Origin: 62-47 sp044463945
Lineage (GTDB): Bacteria > Pseudomonadota > Alphaproteobacteria > Rhizobiales > Xanthobacteraceae
DNA length: 64,000 bases
NCBI GenBank assembly: GCA_044463945.1
Contig: JBIQLW010000004.1
Coordinates: 62,001 to 126,000 of the forward strand
Direction of reading: 5' to 3'
A program made the position numbers and the translations under genes. Below are positions 1 through 8,665 of the stretch, in pieces. The notes under the pieces were generated by a model, which was given only the letters and a program-made list of their open reading frames with translations, did not search any database and had not been told where the DNA came from. Position 1 is the first letter of the stretch. Each line of letters starts with the position of its first letter.

Positions 1-327
<327 letters not shown>

Positions 328-380
328 AGTCTGTTTCAACTCTGTTGAACCAGGCTCCTTGCTTATCTTTTTACTTGAGG

Positions 381-428
381 ATGATCTTATCCGAAAACCG
401 GTTTTCACTTTGCGGGATCATGCTCTAG
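381..428. repeat. Dispersed intergenic repeat, palindromic core
   Basis: The gap between livF and livH contains an element with the palindrome CGAAAACCGGTTTTC and the ending GGGATCATGCTCTAG. I recognise this as a short repeat scattered between genes in Bradyrhizobium-related genomes. It may form a hairpin in the livF-livH mRNA. Only this one clear copy is seen here, so the repeat call rests on family knowledge. Confidence 0.5.
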
Positions 429-468
429 CATTCGGGCTGTCGTCGATGACAATGGGGCGGAGACGGGC

Positions 469-1335
469 GTGACTGAATTTCTGCAAGCATTGGCGCAGGG
501 CCTGCTGATCGGCAGCACCTACGGGCTGCTGGCGCTCGGCATGGGGCTGCTCTACGGCGTCAGCGGCGTGGTCAACTTCTCGCACGGCGATTTCATTTCG
601 CTGGGCATGTTTTTGTGTCTGGCGCTGTATTCGGCGTTCGCGCTCGATCCTTATGTATCGCTGGTCATCACCGTTCCGGTGATGACGGTCATCGGCGGGC
701 TGGTGTACTGGTACTTGCTTCGACCCATGGTGGGGCACCAGTTCCTGATGGTGGTCCAGCTCACGCTGGGTCTGAGCCTGGTGTTGCAGAACGGCATCCT
801 GATGGTGTTCGGCGGGCAGCCGGCGCGCACGCCCTCGGTGGTCGAATCCAAACTTCTCATTCTGGGCGACGTCGTGGTTCGCGTTCCGCACGTCATCGCC
901 TTCGTGGTGTCGTTCGCCATGGCGATCGGGCTCTACGTGATGCTGCGCTCTACCGACTTCGGGCGGTCGATCCGTGCCGTGCATCAGAACGCCCACGCCG
1001 CCGCGCTGATGGGGATCGACGTCAGCCGCGTGCAGACGCTGACCTTCGCGCTCGGCATCGGCATTCTGGCGATCGCGGCGGCGCTGCTGCTGCCGGGAAC
1101 GCCGATCCAGCCGGCCCAGGGCCTGCGCTACACGGTGATTACGCTGATCGTCGTCGCGCTCGGCGGCATGACCAATTTCGTCGGCATCATGCTCGGCGGC
1201 CTCATCATCGGCCTTTCCGAAGCCTACGGCACCATCTATCTCTCCGACACGCTGGGGATGCTGCTGCCCTACGGCATTTTCGTGCTGATCATGCTGTTCC
1301 GGCCTCAGGGACTGACCTGGAGTTCGTCGCGATGA
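469..1335 (+). CDS. livH: Branched-chain amino acid ABC transporter permease LivH
   Basis: Inner-membrane permease of the Liv-type importer, 288 residues, all strongly hydrophobic with about eight transmembrane segments. The N-terminal stretch with GLLYGVSGVVNFSHGDF is the classic LivH signature, and the conserved loop around residues 150-190 (RSIRAVHQNAHAAALMGID) is the EAA-like contact with the ATPase. The start is GTG at 469. The stop overlaps the livM start (ATGA), so the two permeases are translationally coupled and should form a heterodimer. A 140-bp gap with a repeat separates it from livF. Confidence 0.95.
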   Translation: MTEFLQALAQGLLIGSTYGLLALGMGLLYGVSGVVNFSHGDFISLGMFLCLALYSAFALDPYVSLVITVPVMTVIGGLVYWYLLRPMVGHQFLMVVQLTLGLSLVLQNGILMVFGGQPARTPSVVESKLLILGDVVVRVPHVIAFVVSFAMAIGLYVMLRSTDFGRSIRAVHQNAHAAALMGIDVSRVQTLTFALGIGILAIAAALLLPGTPIQPAQGLRYTVITLIVVALGGMTNFVGIMLGGLIIGLSEAYGTIYLSDTLGMLLPYGIFVLIMLFRPQGLTWSSSR

Positions 1336-2324
1336 GGCAGGAATTCTACAAGACCCTGATGTCCCCGGTGTGGCTCGTGGTGCTGCTGCTGGCGGCGGTG
1401 GTCCCGCCGTTTCTGCCGTCGTACTATCTGCACATCATCATCCTGTCGCTGGTCTATGTCGCGCTGGCCTCGGCCTGGAACATCGTCGGCGGCATGGCGG
1501 GGCAGATTTCGCTGGCGCACAGCTTGTTCATCGGTACCGGTGCGATGCTGTCCACCGCGCTGCTGCTCAAGCTCGGAATCAACATGTGGCTGGGGCTGGT
1601 TATCTCCGCCGTGATTTCCGGCGCGATGGGGGCGATCATTGCCTGGATCGATTACCGCTTCCAGCTCGGTCATCTGTCGTTCGTGCTGATCACGCTGGCG
1701 TTCGCCGAGATGGGCACGGTGATCGTCGAAGGATGGGATTTCCTCGGCGGCGCCTCGGGACTGTTGCTGCCGCGGGACACGGGGAATTTCTGGGCGTTCC
1801 AGTTCGGCGGCGGCATCGGTGCGTTCTGGGTGATGCTGGTGCTGGCGATCGTGAGCATTCTCATCAACGTCGCGATCCTGAACGCGCCGCTCGGCTATTA
1901 CCTGCGCACCATCCGCGACAACGAGAACGCGGCGCGGGCGATCGGCGTCAATATCCTGCGCTACAAGGTGGCGGCGATGGTGATCTCGGCGATGCTCAGT
2001 TCGGTGATCGGCACCGCCTATGTCCGTTATCTGACGTTCGCCGACCCCTATCTTCTGGTGTCGCCGATCATCATCATCGAGATTGTGCTGTTCGCAACGG
2101 TCGGCGGCCTCGGGCGGGCTTACGGGCCGGCATTCGGCGCGCTGCTGCTGGTGCCGCTCGGCGAGATCCTGCGCGGCAAGCTCGGCGGCACGCTGCCCGG
2201 ACTGCACTACTTCATCTACGGCGTGGTGGTGATCGCCGTCATTCTGATCTCGCCGCGCGGCCTGCTGCCGCCGCTTGAGAAATGGCTGACGCGGCTGCGG
2301 GCGCCGACCTCGGTGGCCAAGTAA
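1332..2324 (+). CDS. livM: Branched-chain amino acid ABC transporter permease LivM
   Basis: Second permease subunit, 330 residues, polytopic. The ATG at 1332 overlaps the livH stop and is chosen over upstream in-frame starts inside livH. LivM hallmarks are the N-terminal ASAWNIVGGMAGQISLAHS motif (about residues 44-62) and the cytoplasmic loop with LRTIRDNENAARAIGVN (about 185-201) that docks on the ATPases. It completes the livF-H-M order. No binding-protein gene follows directly; a LivK-type protein lies about 2.7 kb away on the other strand. Confidence 0.95.
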   Translation: MRQEFYKTLMSPVWLVVLLLAAVVPPFLPSYYLHIIILSLVYVALASAWNIVGGMAGQISLAHSLFIGTGAMLSTALLLKLGINMWLGLVISAVISGAMGAIIAWIDYRFQLGHLSFVLITLAFAEMGTVIVEGWDFLGGASGLLLPRDTGNFWAFQFGGGIGAFWVMLVLAIVSILINVAILNAPLGYYLRTIRDNENAARAIGVNILRYKVAAMVISAMLSSVIGTAYVRYLTFADPYLLVSPIIIIEIVLFATVGGLGRAYGPAFGALLLVPLGEILRGKLGGTLPGLHYFIYGVVVIAVILISPRGLLPPLEKWLTRLRAPTSVAK

Positions 2325-2420
2325 CCGGGCGCGGCGCATGGCGGACGCGGTGATGGTCTGAAACGGCGGTTGCCTGAAATGGCGATGGTTCGACGTCGTG
2401 CCGGTGCGAAGCGGCGCGGG

Positions 2421-3074
2421 TCAGGGGCGCAGCGATTTCATGACGAAATCGACGATGTGCCTGCGGCGCTGGCGCAGCGCCGCCTTGCTCGAGAGGTCCT
2501 TGCCGAGCATGACGGACAGTGTCGGCCTCCCTGAAACGTAGAAATAACTCAACGCTGCGATCGAGATGTAAAGCTGCTCCGGATTGACGCCTCGGCGAAA
2601 CAGGCCGTCACGCACGCCGCGATTCAGCGTCCTTGAAAAAAGCCGCAGCAGCGAGACGCCGATCTCGGAGAAACGCTCCAGATTCCTGACATGAGCGGCG
2701 TCGTTACGGTTTTCATCATTGAGGATGCTAACGAAGTCAGGGTGCAGAACGAGATAATCAAACGTGCTCAGGATCAGCTTGCGCAAGGTCTGATCTGGGT
2801 TGAGCCCGTCGAGGCACAGCTTTTGCTCGTAGTCCCTGATCTCGTGATACATCCATTGAAGGACCGCGAAATAGAGCGCGTCCTTGTCGCCGAAATAGTG
2901 ATAGACGAGCTGCTTGTTGACGCCGGCGCGCGCCGCGATGTCGTCAACCCGCGCACCGGCCAGACCATTGCGAGCAAACTCCAGACGCGCCGCCGCGAGC
3001 AGCTTGCGCTGTGTGCTCGCGGGATCCCGCCTGCGCGGAATCGCGTATGGTTCGTTGAAGCTAAGCTCAGCCAT
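2421..3074 (-). CDS. TetR family transcriptional regulator
   Basis: DNA-binding regulator of 217 residues. The N-terminal TetR domain holds the helix-turn-helix at about residues 43-66 (VDDIAARAGVNKQLVYHYF), and the rest is the variable helical ligand-binding and dimer domain. It is convergent with livM and has its own upstream region, where a perfect 8-bp inverted repeat (3191-3218) could be an operator. Its position suggests control of the transporter or of the genes to its right, but the target is not shown by the sequence. Confidence 0.9.
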   Translation of the reverse strand: MAELSFNEPYAIPRRRDPASTQRKLLAAARLEFARNGLAGARVDDIAARAGVNKQLVYHYFGDKDALYFAVLQWMYHEIRDYEQKLCLDGLNPDQTLRKLILSTFDYLVLHPDFVSILNDENRNDAAHVRNLERFSEIGVSLLRLFSRTLNRGVRDGLFRRGVNPEQLYISIAALSYFYVSGRPTLSVMLGKDLSSKAALRQRRRHIVDFVMKSLRP

Positions 3075-3403
3075 TTCCAGCCCGGGTGATGAGCGACGTG
3101 GATCGCATCGATATATCCCTAGTAGCAGAGGCCGTTTTTTGCAAGCAGCGCAATAGGTGCGACGCGCGACATGCGATGATCAAGCCAATGAATATCTCTT
3201 GCTGCGGGATGAGATATTGATGAAGCGCACGATACGGCGCGCTTTTGCGACGCATCGTGTGATCAGCCTGTTAGATGAGGCTTATCTTGATACCAGCGCG
3301 CGCTGTCGCGTCGATAATGACGGTAACCCGACACTTATCGTCCCTCACCGTTCTATGGAGAGAACGAGAGATGAGGGGTTCAGCTTTCGTTGATTGAAAA
3401 GGC
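3075..3403. other. Intergenic region upstream of the TetR gene
   Basis: A 329-bp stretch between the TetR gene and pncB, both on the minus strand, so it should contain the TetR promoter and the 3' region of pncB. It is more AT-rich than its surroundings and contains an inverted repeat at 3191-3218. Open frames in it are short and lack a ribosome binding site or recognisable product. No terminator was seen. Confidence 0.6.
3191..3218. promoter_or_regulatory. Perfect inverted repeat, possible TetR operator
   Basis: AATATCTC and GAGATATT form a perfect 8-bp dyad with a 12-bp spacer, about 120-145 bp upstream of the TetR start. TetR-family proteins bind such dyads and often repress themselves. 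The long spacer is unusual for a TetR operator, so the role is only a guess. Confidence 0.3.
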
Positions 3404-4708
3404 TTAGACGCGAACCGGACTGCGGATGCGGCCGCTGTCGCCGAAAACCCGCAGATAGCGCGCGGTCTCTGCGGGATCGCCAGTCGCCTTTTCGGGATTG
3501 TCCGACAGCTTGACGGCGGGACGGCCATTCACCGAGGTCACCTTGCACACGATCGAGATCGGATCGAGGTCGGTGGTGGGATCGGGTGAGCAGCCGACGA
3601 AGTCATTGGTCAGATTGGTGCCCCAGCCGAAGCTGATCCGGACACGGCCGGCGAAGTGATGATACGCCTCCTCGATGGAGTCCGTATCCATGCCGTCGGA
3701 GAAGACCAGCAGCTTCTCGCGCGGATCGCGTCCCTTGGCTTTCCACCACGCAATGATCTCCTCGCCGGCCTCGATCGGCGGCGCGCTGTCGGGGCGGAAG
3801 CCGGTCCAGTCGGCGACCCAGTCCGGCGCGTCGCGCAGGAACGCCTTGGTGCCGAACGCATCGGGGAGTGCGATCAGCAGGTTGCCGCCGTAGGTGTGAC
3901 GCCACTGATCGAGAATGCGATACGGCGCCCAGCGCAGTTCGGTGTCGTCGTTGGCGAGTGCCGCCGCGACCATCGGCAATTCGTGCGCGTTGGTGCCGAT
4001 CGCTTCGAGATCGTTGTCCATCGCCAGCAGCACGTTCGAGGTCCCGGTGAACGCCGGTCCCAGTCCTTCCTTCACGGCCTCGACGCACCAGCGCTGCCAC
4101 AGGAATCCGTGCCGCCGCCGGGTGCCGAAGTCGGACAGCCGCAGGCCCTCCAGCTTGCGCAGCCGTTCGACCTTGCTCCAGAGCTTGGCCTTGGCGCGGG
4201 CGTAGAGGACGTCGAGCGCGAAGCGGCCCTGTCCCTTCATCGCCTGGCGCGAGCGCAGTTCGTTGAGGATGGCGAGCGTGGGGATTTCCCACATCGTGGT
4301 GTAGGCCCAGGGGCCGTGGAAGTGCAGTTCGTACTGCCCCTCGACCTTGCGCAACTCGTACTCCGGCAGCCGAAACTCGCTCAGCCAGCGGATGAACGAG
4401 GGCGAGAACATCTGGGTGGTGCCGTAGAAGGTGTTGCCGGCCAGCCAGATCAGTTCCTTCTTGCTGAAGCGGAGGCTGCGGGCGTGGTCGAGCTGCGCCC
4501 GCAACTCGCCCTCGTCGATGACCTCGGCGAGGCGGACGTGACGGCTGCGGTTGATGACCGAAAAGGTGACGTGCTCGGCCGGGTAGAACTCCCGGATCAT
4601 CTGCATCATCAGCAGTTTGTAGAAATCGGTATCGAGCAGGCTGCGGATGATGGGATCCAGCCGCCAGCCGTGGTCATAGGTGCGCGTTGCAATATCGGTC
4701 ACGGGCAT
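3404..4708 (-). CDS. pncB: Nicotinate phosphoribosyltransferase
   Basis: Cytoplasmic enzyme of NAD salvage: nicotinate + PRPP + ATP gives nicotinate mononucleotide. The length, 434 residues, is usual for PncB. Conserved parts include the N-terminal SLLDTDFYKLLMMQ motif, FSVINRS, GTSNVLLAM and the segment GTNAHELPM, which carries the family's phosphorylated histidine, then the PRPP-binding region near FGWGTNLTNDF. The start at 4708 gives the expected N-terminus MPVTDIA; the ribosome binding site is weak. It appears monocistronic. Confidence 0.96.
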   Translation of the reverse strand: MPVTDIATRTYDHGWRLDPIIRSLLDTDFYKLLMMQMIREFYPAEHVTFSVINRSRHVRLAEVIDEGELRAQLDHARSLRFSKKELIWLAGNTFYGTTQMFSPSFIRWLSEFRLPEYELRKVEGQYELHFHGPWAYTTMWEIPTLAILNELRSRQAMKGQGRFALDVLYARAKAKLWSKVERLRKLEGLRLSDFGTRRRHGFLWQRWCVEAVKEGLGPAFTGTSNVLLAMDNDLEAIGTNAHELPMVAAALANDDTELRWAPYRILDQWRHTYGGNLLIALPDAFGTKAFLRDAPDWVADWTGFRPDSAPPIEAGEEIIAWWKAKGRDPREKLLVFSDGMDTDSIEEAYHHFAGRVRISFGWGTNLTNDFVGCSPDPTTDLDPISIVCKVTSVNGRPAVKLSDNPEKATGDPAETARYLRVFGDSGRIRSPVRV

Positions 4709-5014
4709 GGCGGAACTTATAGCCTGCTCATCAATGAGCGCCTAGCCGTCAGACGGCCTGAGAGCCATGTCGGAGCCAATGGGCTTCCATGATTTTGATT
4801 TGACGCAGGTTTCTTGCGTAAGCCGGTTTTCGCCCGCGCCACGGTGCCCGATAGGGTCCGGTCGTGGCCCTCTCCGGCGCGTCGCAACGCGCCGGTCGGT
4901 GCCCGACGAGGAAAACCCGGCCTCGTGACGCTGCGCCGGGCTTGACGCTCAATTGCGCCGGCGACGGCAAGTCTTTCCGTCGCCGGCTGATCTAGCGCCG
5001 CGCCTCGCTGCCGC
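4709..5014. other. Intergenic region with a dispersed repeat
   Basis: 306 bp between pncB and the binding-protein gene. It contains the upstream region of pncB and, at about 4791-4843, a degenerate copy of the repeat with TTTGACGC and GAACCGG-like blocks also seen at 14527-14588. A 73-codon open frame here has low-complexity composition and no recognisable product, so it is not called as a gene. Confidence 0.55.
4791..4843. repeat. Degenerate dispersed intergenic repeat
   Basis: The segment reads GATTTTGATTTGACGC, then TTTCTTGCGTAAGCCGG. It resembles the copy at 14527-14588, which has TTGTTTTGACGCGG, TTTCCTCGCGCGAACCGG and a similar order of blocks. Two related copies in one window support a dispersed repeat family. 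Confidence 0.45.
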
Positions 5015-6289
5015 TCAGTCCGGCAGCTTGATGAACTTCGGGTACTTCAACTCACCTTCCGCGATCTTCTTCGGCCACACCGTGACCTGTTTGCCGTTTT
5101 GCCACTGGAAGACCAGGCCGTTGACGGCGTCCGGGCCGTAGACCAGGCCATGCGTGAACCTGTCGGTCCGGCCGTAGAACTTGACCGTGCCGATGGTGCC
5201 CTCGTAGTTGGTTTTCTCCAGCTCCGCCACCATCTTGTCGGGGTCGGTCGAGCCCGCGCGCTGGATCGCCTCGGCAATGATATAGACCTCGTCGTAGGCG
5301 GTATAGCCGGTGTAGGCGGGGGCCTTGCCGAACTTCTTCTTGAATTTCTCCGCGAACGGTTTTGTTTTCGGCGTCACCGCCACGTTCTCGGTCGCGACCG
5401 CGAGCGAGGGGATGCCGTCGGCGGCGCCGTTGGTGTCGGCCCAGAAGGTCGGGCTCAGCGCCTGGGCCGAAACGCCGAACATCGGAATCGGCACCTGCTG
5501 GTTCTTCCACTGCACGGTGGGCTGCACGCCGACGTGGGAGATGCCGGTGACGATGACGTCCGGCTTGGTGTTTTCGATCTTGTTGAAGATCGGCGTGAAG
5601 TCGGTGGTGTCCGGCGAGAAGCGGATGTGCTCCACCACCTTCAGGCCCGCTTTCGGCAGGCACTCCTTGAGGCCCTCGTCGAGCGGCTTGGTCCAGGCGG
5701 CATCCTCGCTCATGACGGCGGCGGACTTCATCTTCAGGCCGTCCACCAAAAGGTCCTTGGCGGCGTCGCAAATCGCCTGCGCCTGTGCGGCCGAGGTCAG
5801 ATAGCCGTGGAAGGTGTACTTGTTCCTGTCGTAATCATCGTGGATCGGGCGGGTGATTTCGTTGCTCGCCGCGCCGGGCGTGATCAGCGGCATCTTGAGC
5901 CGCGCCGCCCAGGGTTCAAGCGCCAGCACCACCTCGCTGATGTAGCTCGCGATCACCGCGCTGACCTTGTCCTCCGACACCGCGCGCTGAAAGGCGCGCA
6001 CCGAGTCGGCCGACGAACTCTTGTTGTCATAGGTGACGATCTCGATCTTGCGGCCGTTGACGCCGCCCTTCGCGTTGATTTCCTCGGCCGCGATCTCCGC
6101 GCCTCCCGGCGTGGCGGCGCCGGCGATCGACTGGACCTCGGCAATGACGCCGATCTTGATCGGGCCGCTGGCCTGCGCCAGCGCCGGTGCGACGGGGGTG
6201 GCGATCAGCGCGCCGGCGAAAAGCGCGCCTGCGAACGCGCCCCAGCGGGTGCGAGGGCCCGCGATCGGACCGAGGGTCGGATAAGTCAT
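5015..6289 (-). CDS. Branched-chain amino acid ABC transporter substrate-binding protein (LivK type)
   Basis: Periplasmic type-I ligand-binding protein, 424 residues. A secretion signal occupies about residues 1-39 and ends PVAPALAQA. It is followed by the characteristic start IKIGVIAEVQSIAG and two lobes with the segments LITPGAASNE and YTGYTAYDEVYIIAEAIQ. The ATG at 6289 is chosen because AGGGAG lies about 9 bp upstream and the signal peptide begins there; an upstream in-frame ATG at 6346 would spoil it. It is a likely partner of the Liv permeases at 469-2324, though it is unlinked in transcription. Ligand unknown. Confidence 0.92.
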   Translation of the reverse strand: MTYPTLGPIAGPRTRWGAFAGALFAGALIATPVAPALAQASGPIKIGVIAEVQSIAGAATPGGAEIAAEEINAKGGVNGRKIEIVTYDNKSSSADSVRAFQRAVSEDKVSAVIASYISEVVLALEPWAARLKMPLITPGAASNEITRPIHDDYDRNKYTFHGYLTSAAQAQAICDAAKDLLVDGLKMKSAAVMSEDAAWTKPLDEGLKECLPKAGLKVVEHIRFSPDTTDFTPIFNKIENTKPDVIVTGISHVGVQPTVQWKNQQVPIPMFGVSAQALSPTFWADTNGAADGIPSLAVATENVAVTPKTKPFAEKFKKKFGKAPAYTGYTAYDEVYIIAEAIQRAGSTDPDKMVAELEKTNYEGTIGTVKFYGRTDRFTHGLVYGPDAVNGLVFQWQNGKQVTVWPKKIAEGELKYPKFIKLPD

Positions 6290-6555
6290 TGAGCATGTCT
6301 CCCTGTCTGCCCCGCTTGGATGCGCGGCTTGACCGAAGTTCAACATGGCCGACCGGCTGAATCAACGAAGTATCGGCTCGTGGCGGGAATAGCTGCCGTG
6401 CATATCCGCGCCATCCTCCGGCCGCCGCCGGCGCTGGAGCCGATGGCCATCGCGTGCGGTTTCGATTAAAGCCTGTCGGGCGAGCGTCGGGAGGCGGCCT
6501 CATTGCGGCCATGCCGCGATGCTCCAAGCGCTCGACCCGATTGGAAGGCAACGCA

Positions 6556-6990
6556 TTGAACGACAGCGTGACGGCGACTCTCGATCTGGACCGGACGATC
6601 GGCGCGCGGGCGCTTTCGCTGGTTGTGCTGGCGGTCGCGGCGACGTGCCTCGCCGGATGCGCCGGTGCCGGCGACGGTTTCGCTTCGGGCGCGTTCGTCG
6701 ATCCGGCGAAGTACGAACTCTACGACTGCGGGCAGTTGGAGACGGAGCGCGCGAAGCTTGAGGAACGCAGCGCGGAATTGCAGGGCTATATCGACAAGGC
6801 CCGCACCGGCACCGCGGGAACAGTGGTGGGCGAGATGGTTTACCGCAACGACTATATCTCGACCCGCGCCTCGCTGAAGGCGGTCAACGAGGCGTGGGCG
6901 CGCGGCAGGTGCGTCGCGTCCGCGACGCCGCCCGCGTCGCCTCCCGTCTCGGGGCCGTCCGGCACGGGCAGGGGCGGCGTCGGCCGCTGA
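6556..6990 (+). CDS. Putative lipoprotein of unknown function
   Basis: About 144 residues from a TTG start at 6556, supported by GGAAGG just upstream; other starts (TTG 6541, ATG 6454) are possible. A hydrophobic segment ends in the lipobox LAGC, so the mature protein should be acylated at that cysteine. The middle has a short heptad-like stretch (LETERAKLEERSAELQGYIDKA), and the C-terminus is rich in Pro, Ser and Gly. I recognise no family beyond small lipoproteins conserved in related bacteria. It is convergent with the monooxygenase gene. Confidence 0.7.
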   Translation: MNDSVTATLDLDRTIGARALSLVVLAVAATCLAGCAGAGDGFASGAFVDPAKYELYDCGQLETERAKLEERSAELQGYIDKARTGTAGTVVGEMVYRNDYISTRASLKAVNEAWARGRCVASATPPASPPVSGPSGTGRGGVGR

Positions 6991-7009
6991 GCGGGTAGGG
7001 CGGTGTGCC

Positions 7010-8188
7010 TCACGCGCGCCAGTCGTAAATCCAGTTCTGGCGGGCCAGCAGGCGACGCCCGCCAAGCAGGCGCATGGTCAGGTCGCGGGCCGACGCGAGG
7101 GGGCCGGCGAGGTGATAGATTTGGCCGTTGCGCCGGGCGAGGGTTTGGACCCGCGCGACCCGTGCCCGCCGCAGGCTCTCGTATCGTTTCAGCGCCTGTG
7201 GAATGTCGTCGCGGCACTCGGCCAGACATTGCGCCAGCACGGCGGCGTCCTCGATCGCCATCCCCGCGCCTTGCGCCGCGAACGGCAGCATAGCGTGGAC
7301 CGCATCGCCGAGCAGGGCGGTCGCGCCTTTCGTCCATGACGCCGGAGCCGGCAGGGTGAACAGCGCCCATTTGCGCCACTGCTCGACCGCCGCCATGATC
7401 GCGCGCGCCGGCTCCGACCACCGCGGCGCGGTGAACGCGGCCCTCGCTTCGGCGGCCGTCGCCCGCACGCTCCAGCCCTGGTCGCGCCATTGGCCGGAAC
7501 TGATCGCCACGACGTTGGTCTGCCGCCGCTGCAAGATCGGATAGGTGACGAGGTGGGCGTTTTCGCCCATCCAGAGCTGGACGCGCGGCGGCCCCGGTTG
7601 CGGCGGCAGCGCTTCGGAGGCGGCGGTGCCGCGCCACGCGATCAGGCCGGAAAACGCCGGTTGCAGCGCCGGATCAAGCTGGCGGCGCACATCCGACCAC
7701 ACTCCGTCCGCGCCGATCAGTGCCGCGACGGTTTCCTGCCGCGCCGCGTCGCCGTGGCGAAGGCCCACCGTGACGCCATCCGCATGGTCGGAAACGCTCT
7801 CGAACCGGCAGCCCAGACGAAGCGCGATGTCGGGGTTTGCCGCGACCGCGTCGGCGAGAATCCCCTGAAGATCGGCGCGGTGGATGACCCAGTAGGGGAC
7901 CGCGGCATCCGCACGATCGAGCGGCAGGCGCACCAGTTCGGTGCCGCGCGGTCCGCTCATCACGCTGACCGCGTCGGGGGCGACGGCGCGCGCCTCAAGT
8001 GCGGACCTGAGGCCGAGATCGACCAGCACGCGCCCCGCGTTCGGTGACAGTTGCAGGCCGGCGCCGACTTCCTCCAGCCGTTCCGCTTTCTCCGCGACGA
8101 TGACGCGAAACCCCTTGGCCGCGAGCGCCAGCGCGGCGGTCAGCCCGCCGATGCCCGCGCCGGCAACAAGGATCGCTTCGCGCGACAC
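7010..8188 (-). CDS. FAD-dependent monooxygenase (salicylate hydroxylase / UbiH-like)
   Basis: Flavoprotein hydroxylase of 392 residues that should use NAD(P)H and oxygen on an aromatic substrate. The dinucleotide fold GAGIGGLTAALALA is at about residues 10-23, a DG-type motif (IGADGVWSDVR) in the middle, and the second FAD motif GDAVHAMLPFAAQGAGMAIEDA at about 290-312. The start is GTG at 8188. The zf-CHCC gene lies 43 bp upstream on the same strand, so both may be co-transcribed. Substrate unknown; 3-hydroxybenzoate or salicylate hydroxylases are the closest class. Confidence 0.9.
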   Translation of the reverse strand: MSREAILVAGAGIGGLTAALALAAKGFRVIVAEKAERLEEVGAGLQLSPNAGRVLVDLGLRSALEARAVAPDAVSVMSGPRGTELVRLPLDRADAAVPYWVIHRADLQGILADAVAANPDIALRLGCRFESVSDHADGVTVGLRHGDAARQETVAALIGADGVWSDVRRQLDPALQPAFSGLIAWRGTAASEALPPQPGPPRVQLWMGENAHLVTYPILQRRQTNVVAISSGQWRDQGWSVRATAAEARAAFTAPRWSEPARAIMAAVEQWRKWALFTLPAPASWTKGATALLGDAVHAMLPFAAQGAGMAIEDAAVLAQCLAECRDDIPQALKRYESLRRARVARVQTLARRNGQIYHLAGPLASARDLTMRLLGGRRLLARQNWIYDWRA

Positions 8189-8231
8189 GGTCAGGCAAGC
8201 GTCGGGGGACGAGGTGTCAAGGAGACAGGTG

Positions 8232-8477
8232 TCAAGGGACCTTGTCCATCACCACGCATTCGGGCGGCCGCGCCGCGCCGGGCGCGAGATCCGGGGCGTA
8301 GCGGTAGAGCGTCGAGCAGTATGGGCAAATGATCTCGGTGTCGTTGCCGAGGTCGAGAAAGACATGCGGATGGTCGAACGGCGGGTTGGACCCCACGCAC
8401 ATGAATTCTTTCGATCCGATCTCGATGACCGCCACGCCGGCGTCATTATGAAAATGGGGAACAACGTGATCGGACAT
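8232..8477 (-). CDS. Zinc-finger domain protein (zf-CHCC)
   Basis: 81-residue protein with the CHCC zinc-binding pattern: Cys27, His38, then CPYC at about 51-54. The family is related to the NDUFS6 subunit of respiratory complex I, and in alphaproteobacteria it occurs as a small stand-alone protein. The ATG at 8477 is chosen because AGGTGA lies 7-8 bp upstream and the protein then begins MSDHVVPHFHND; a longer upstream extension would be low-complexity. It probably shares a transcript with the monooxygenase. Confidence 0.88.
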   Translation of the reverse strand: MSDHVVPHFHNDAGVAVIEIGSKEFMCVGSNPPFDHPHVFLDLGNDTEIICPYCSTLYRYAPDLAPGAARPPECVVMDKVP

Positions 8478-8665
8478 CTTGCTCACCTTTGGTCGCGGAC
8501 AGCCCGGCGCTCGCCGGGATGGCAGCGGGATAGAAACGACGGCACCATAGGGGGAGGCGTGGCTGATTCCTAGAGCGACATTGTGCCCGCTGACAGGTAC
8601 AAATTCGACACAATCCTGAGGTTCTGGAGAAGCCCTTCTTTCGTCTGGCCGGTTGCGTCGAAACT

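Noticed and set aside
1305..2339. 344-codon open frame antisense to livM
   Set aside because: Composed mainly of Arg, Gln, Asp and His, as expected opposite a hydrophobic permease; not a gene.
3157..3393. 78-codon frame between the TetR gene and pncB
   Set aside because: No ribosome binding site or family; the region fits a promoter with an operator-like dyad better.
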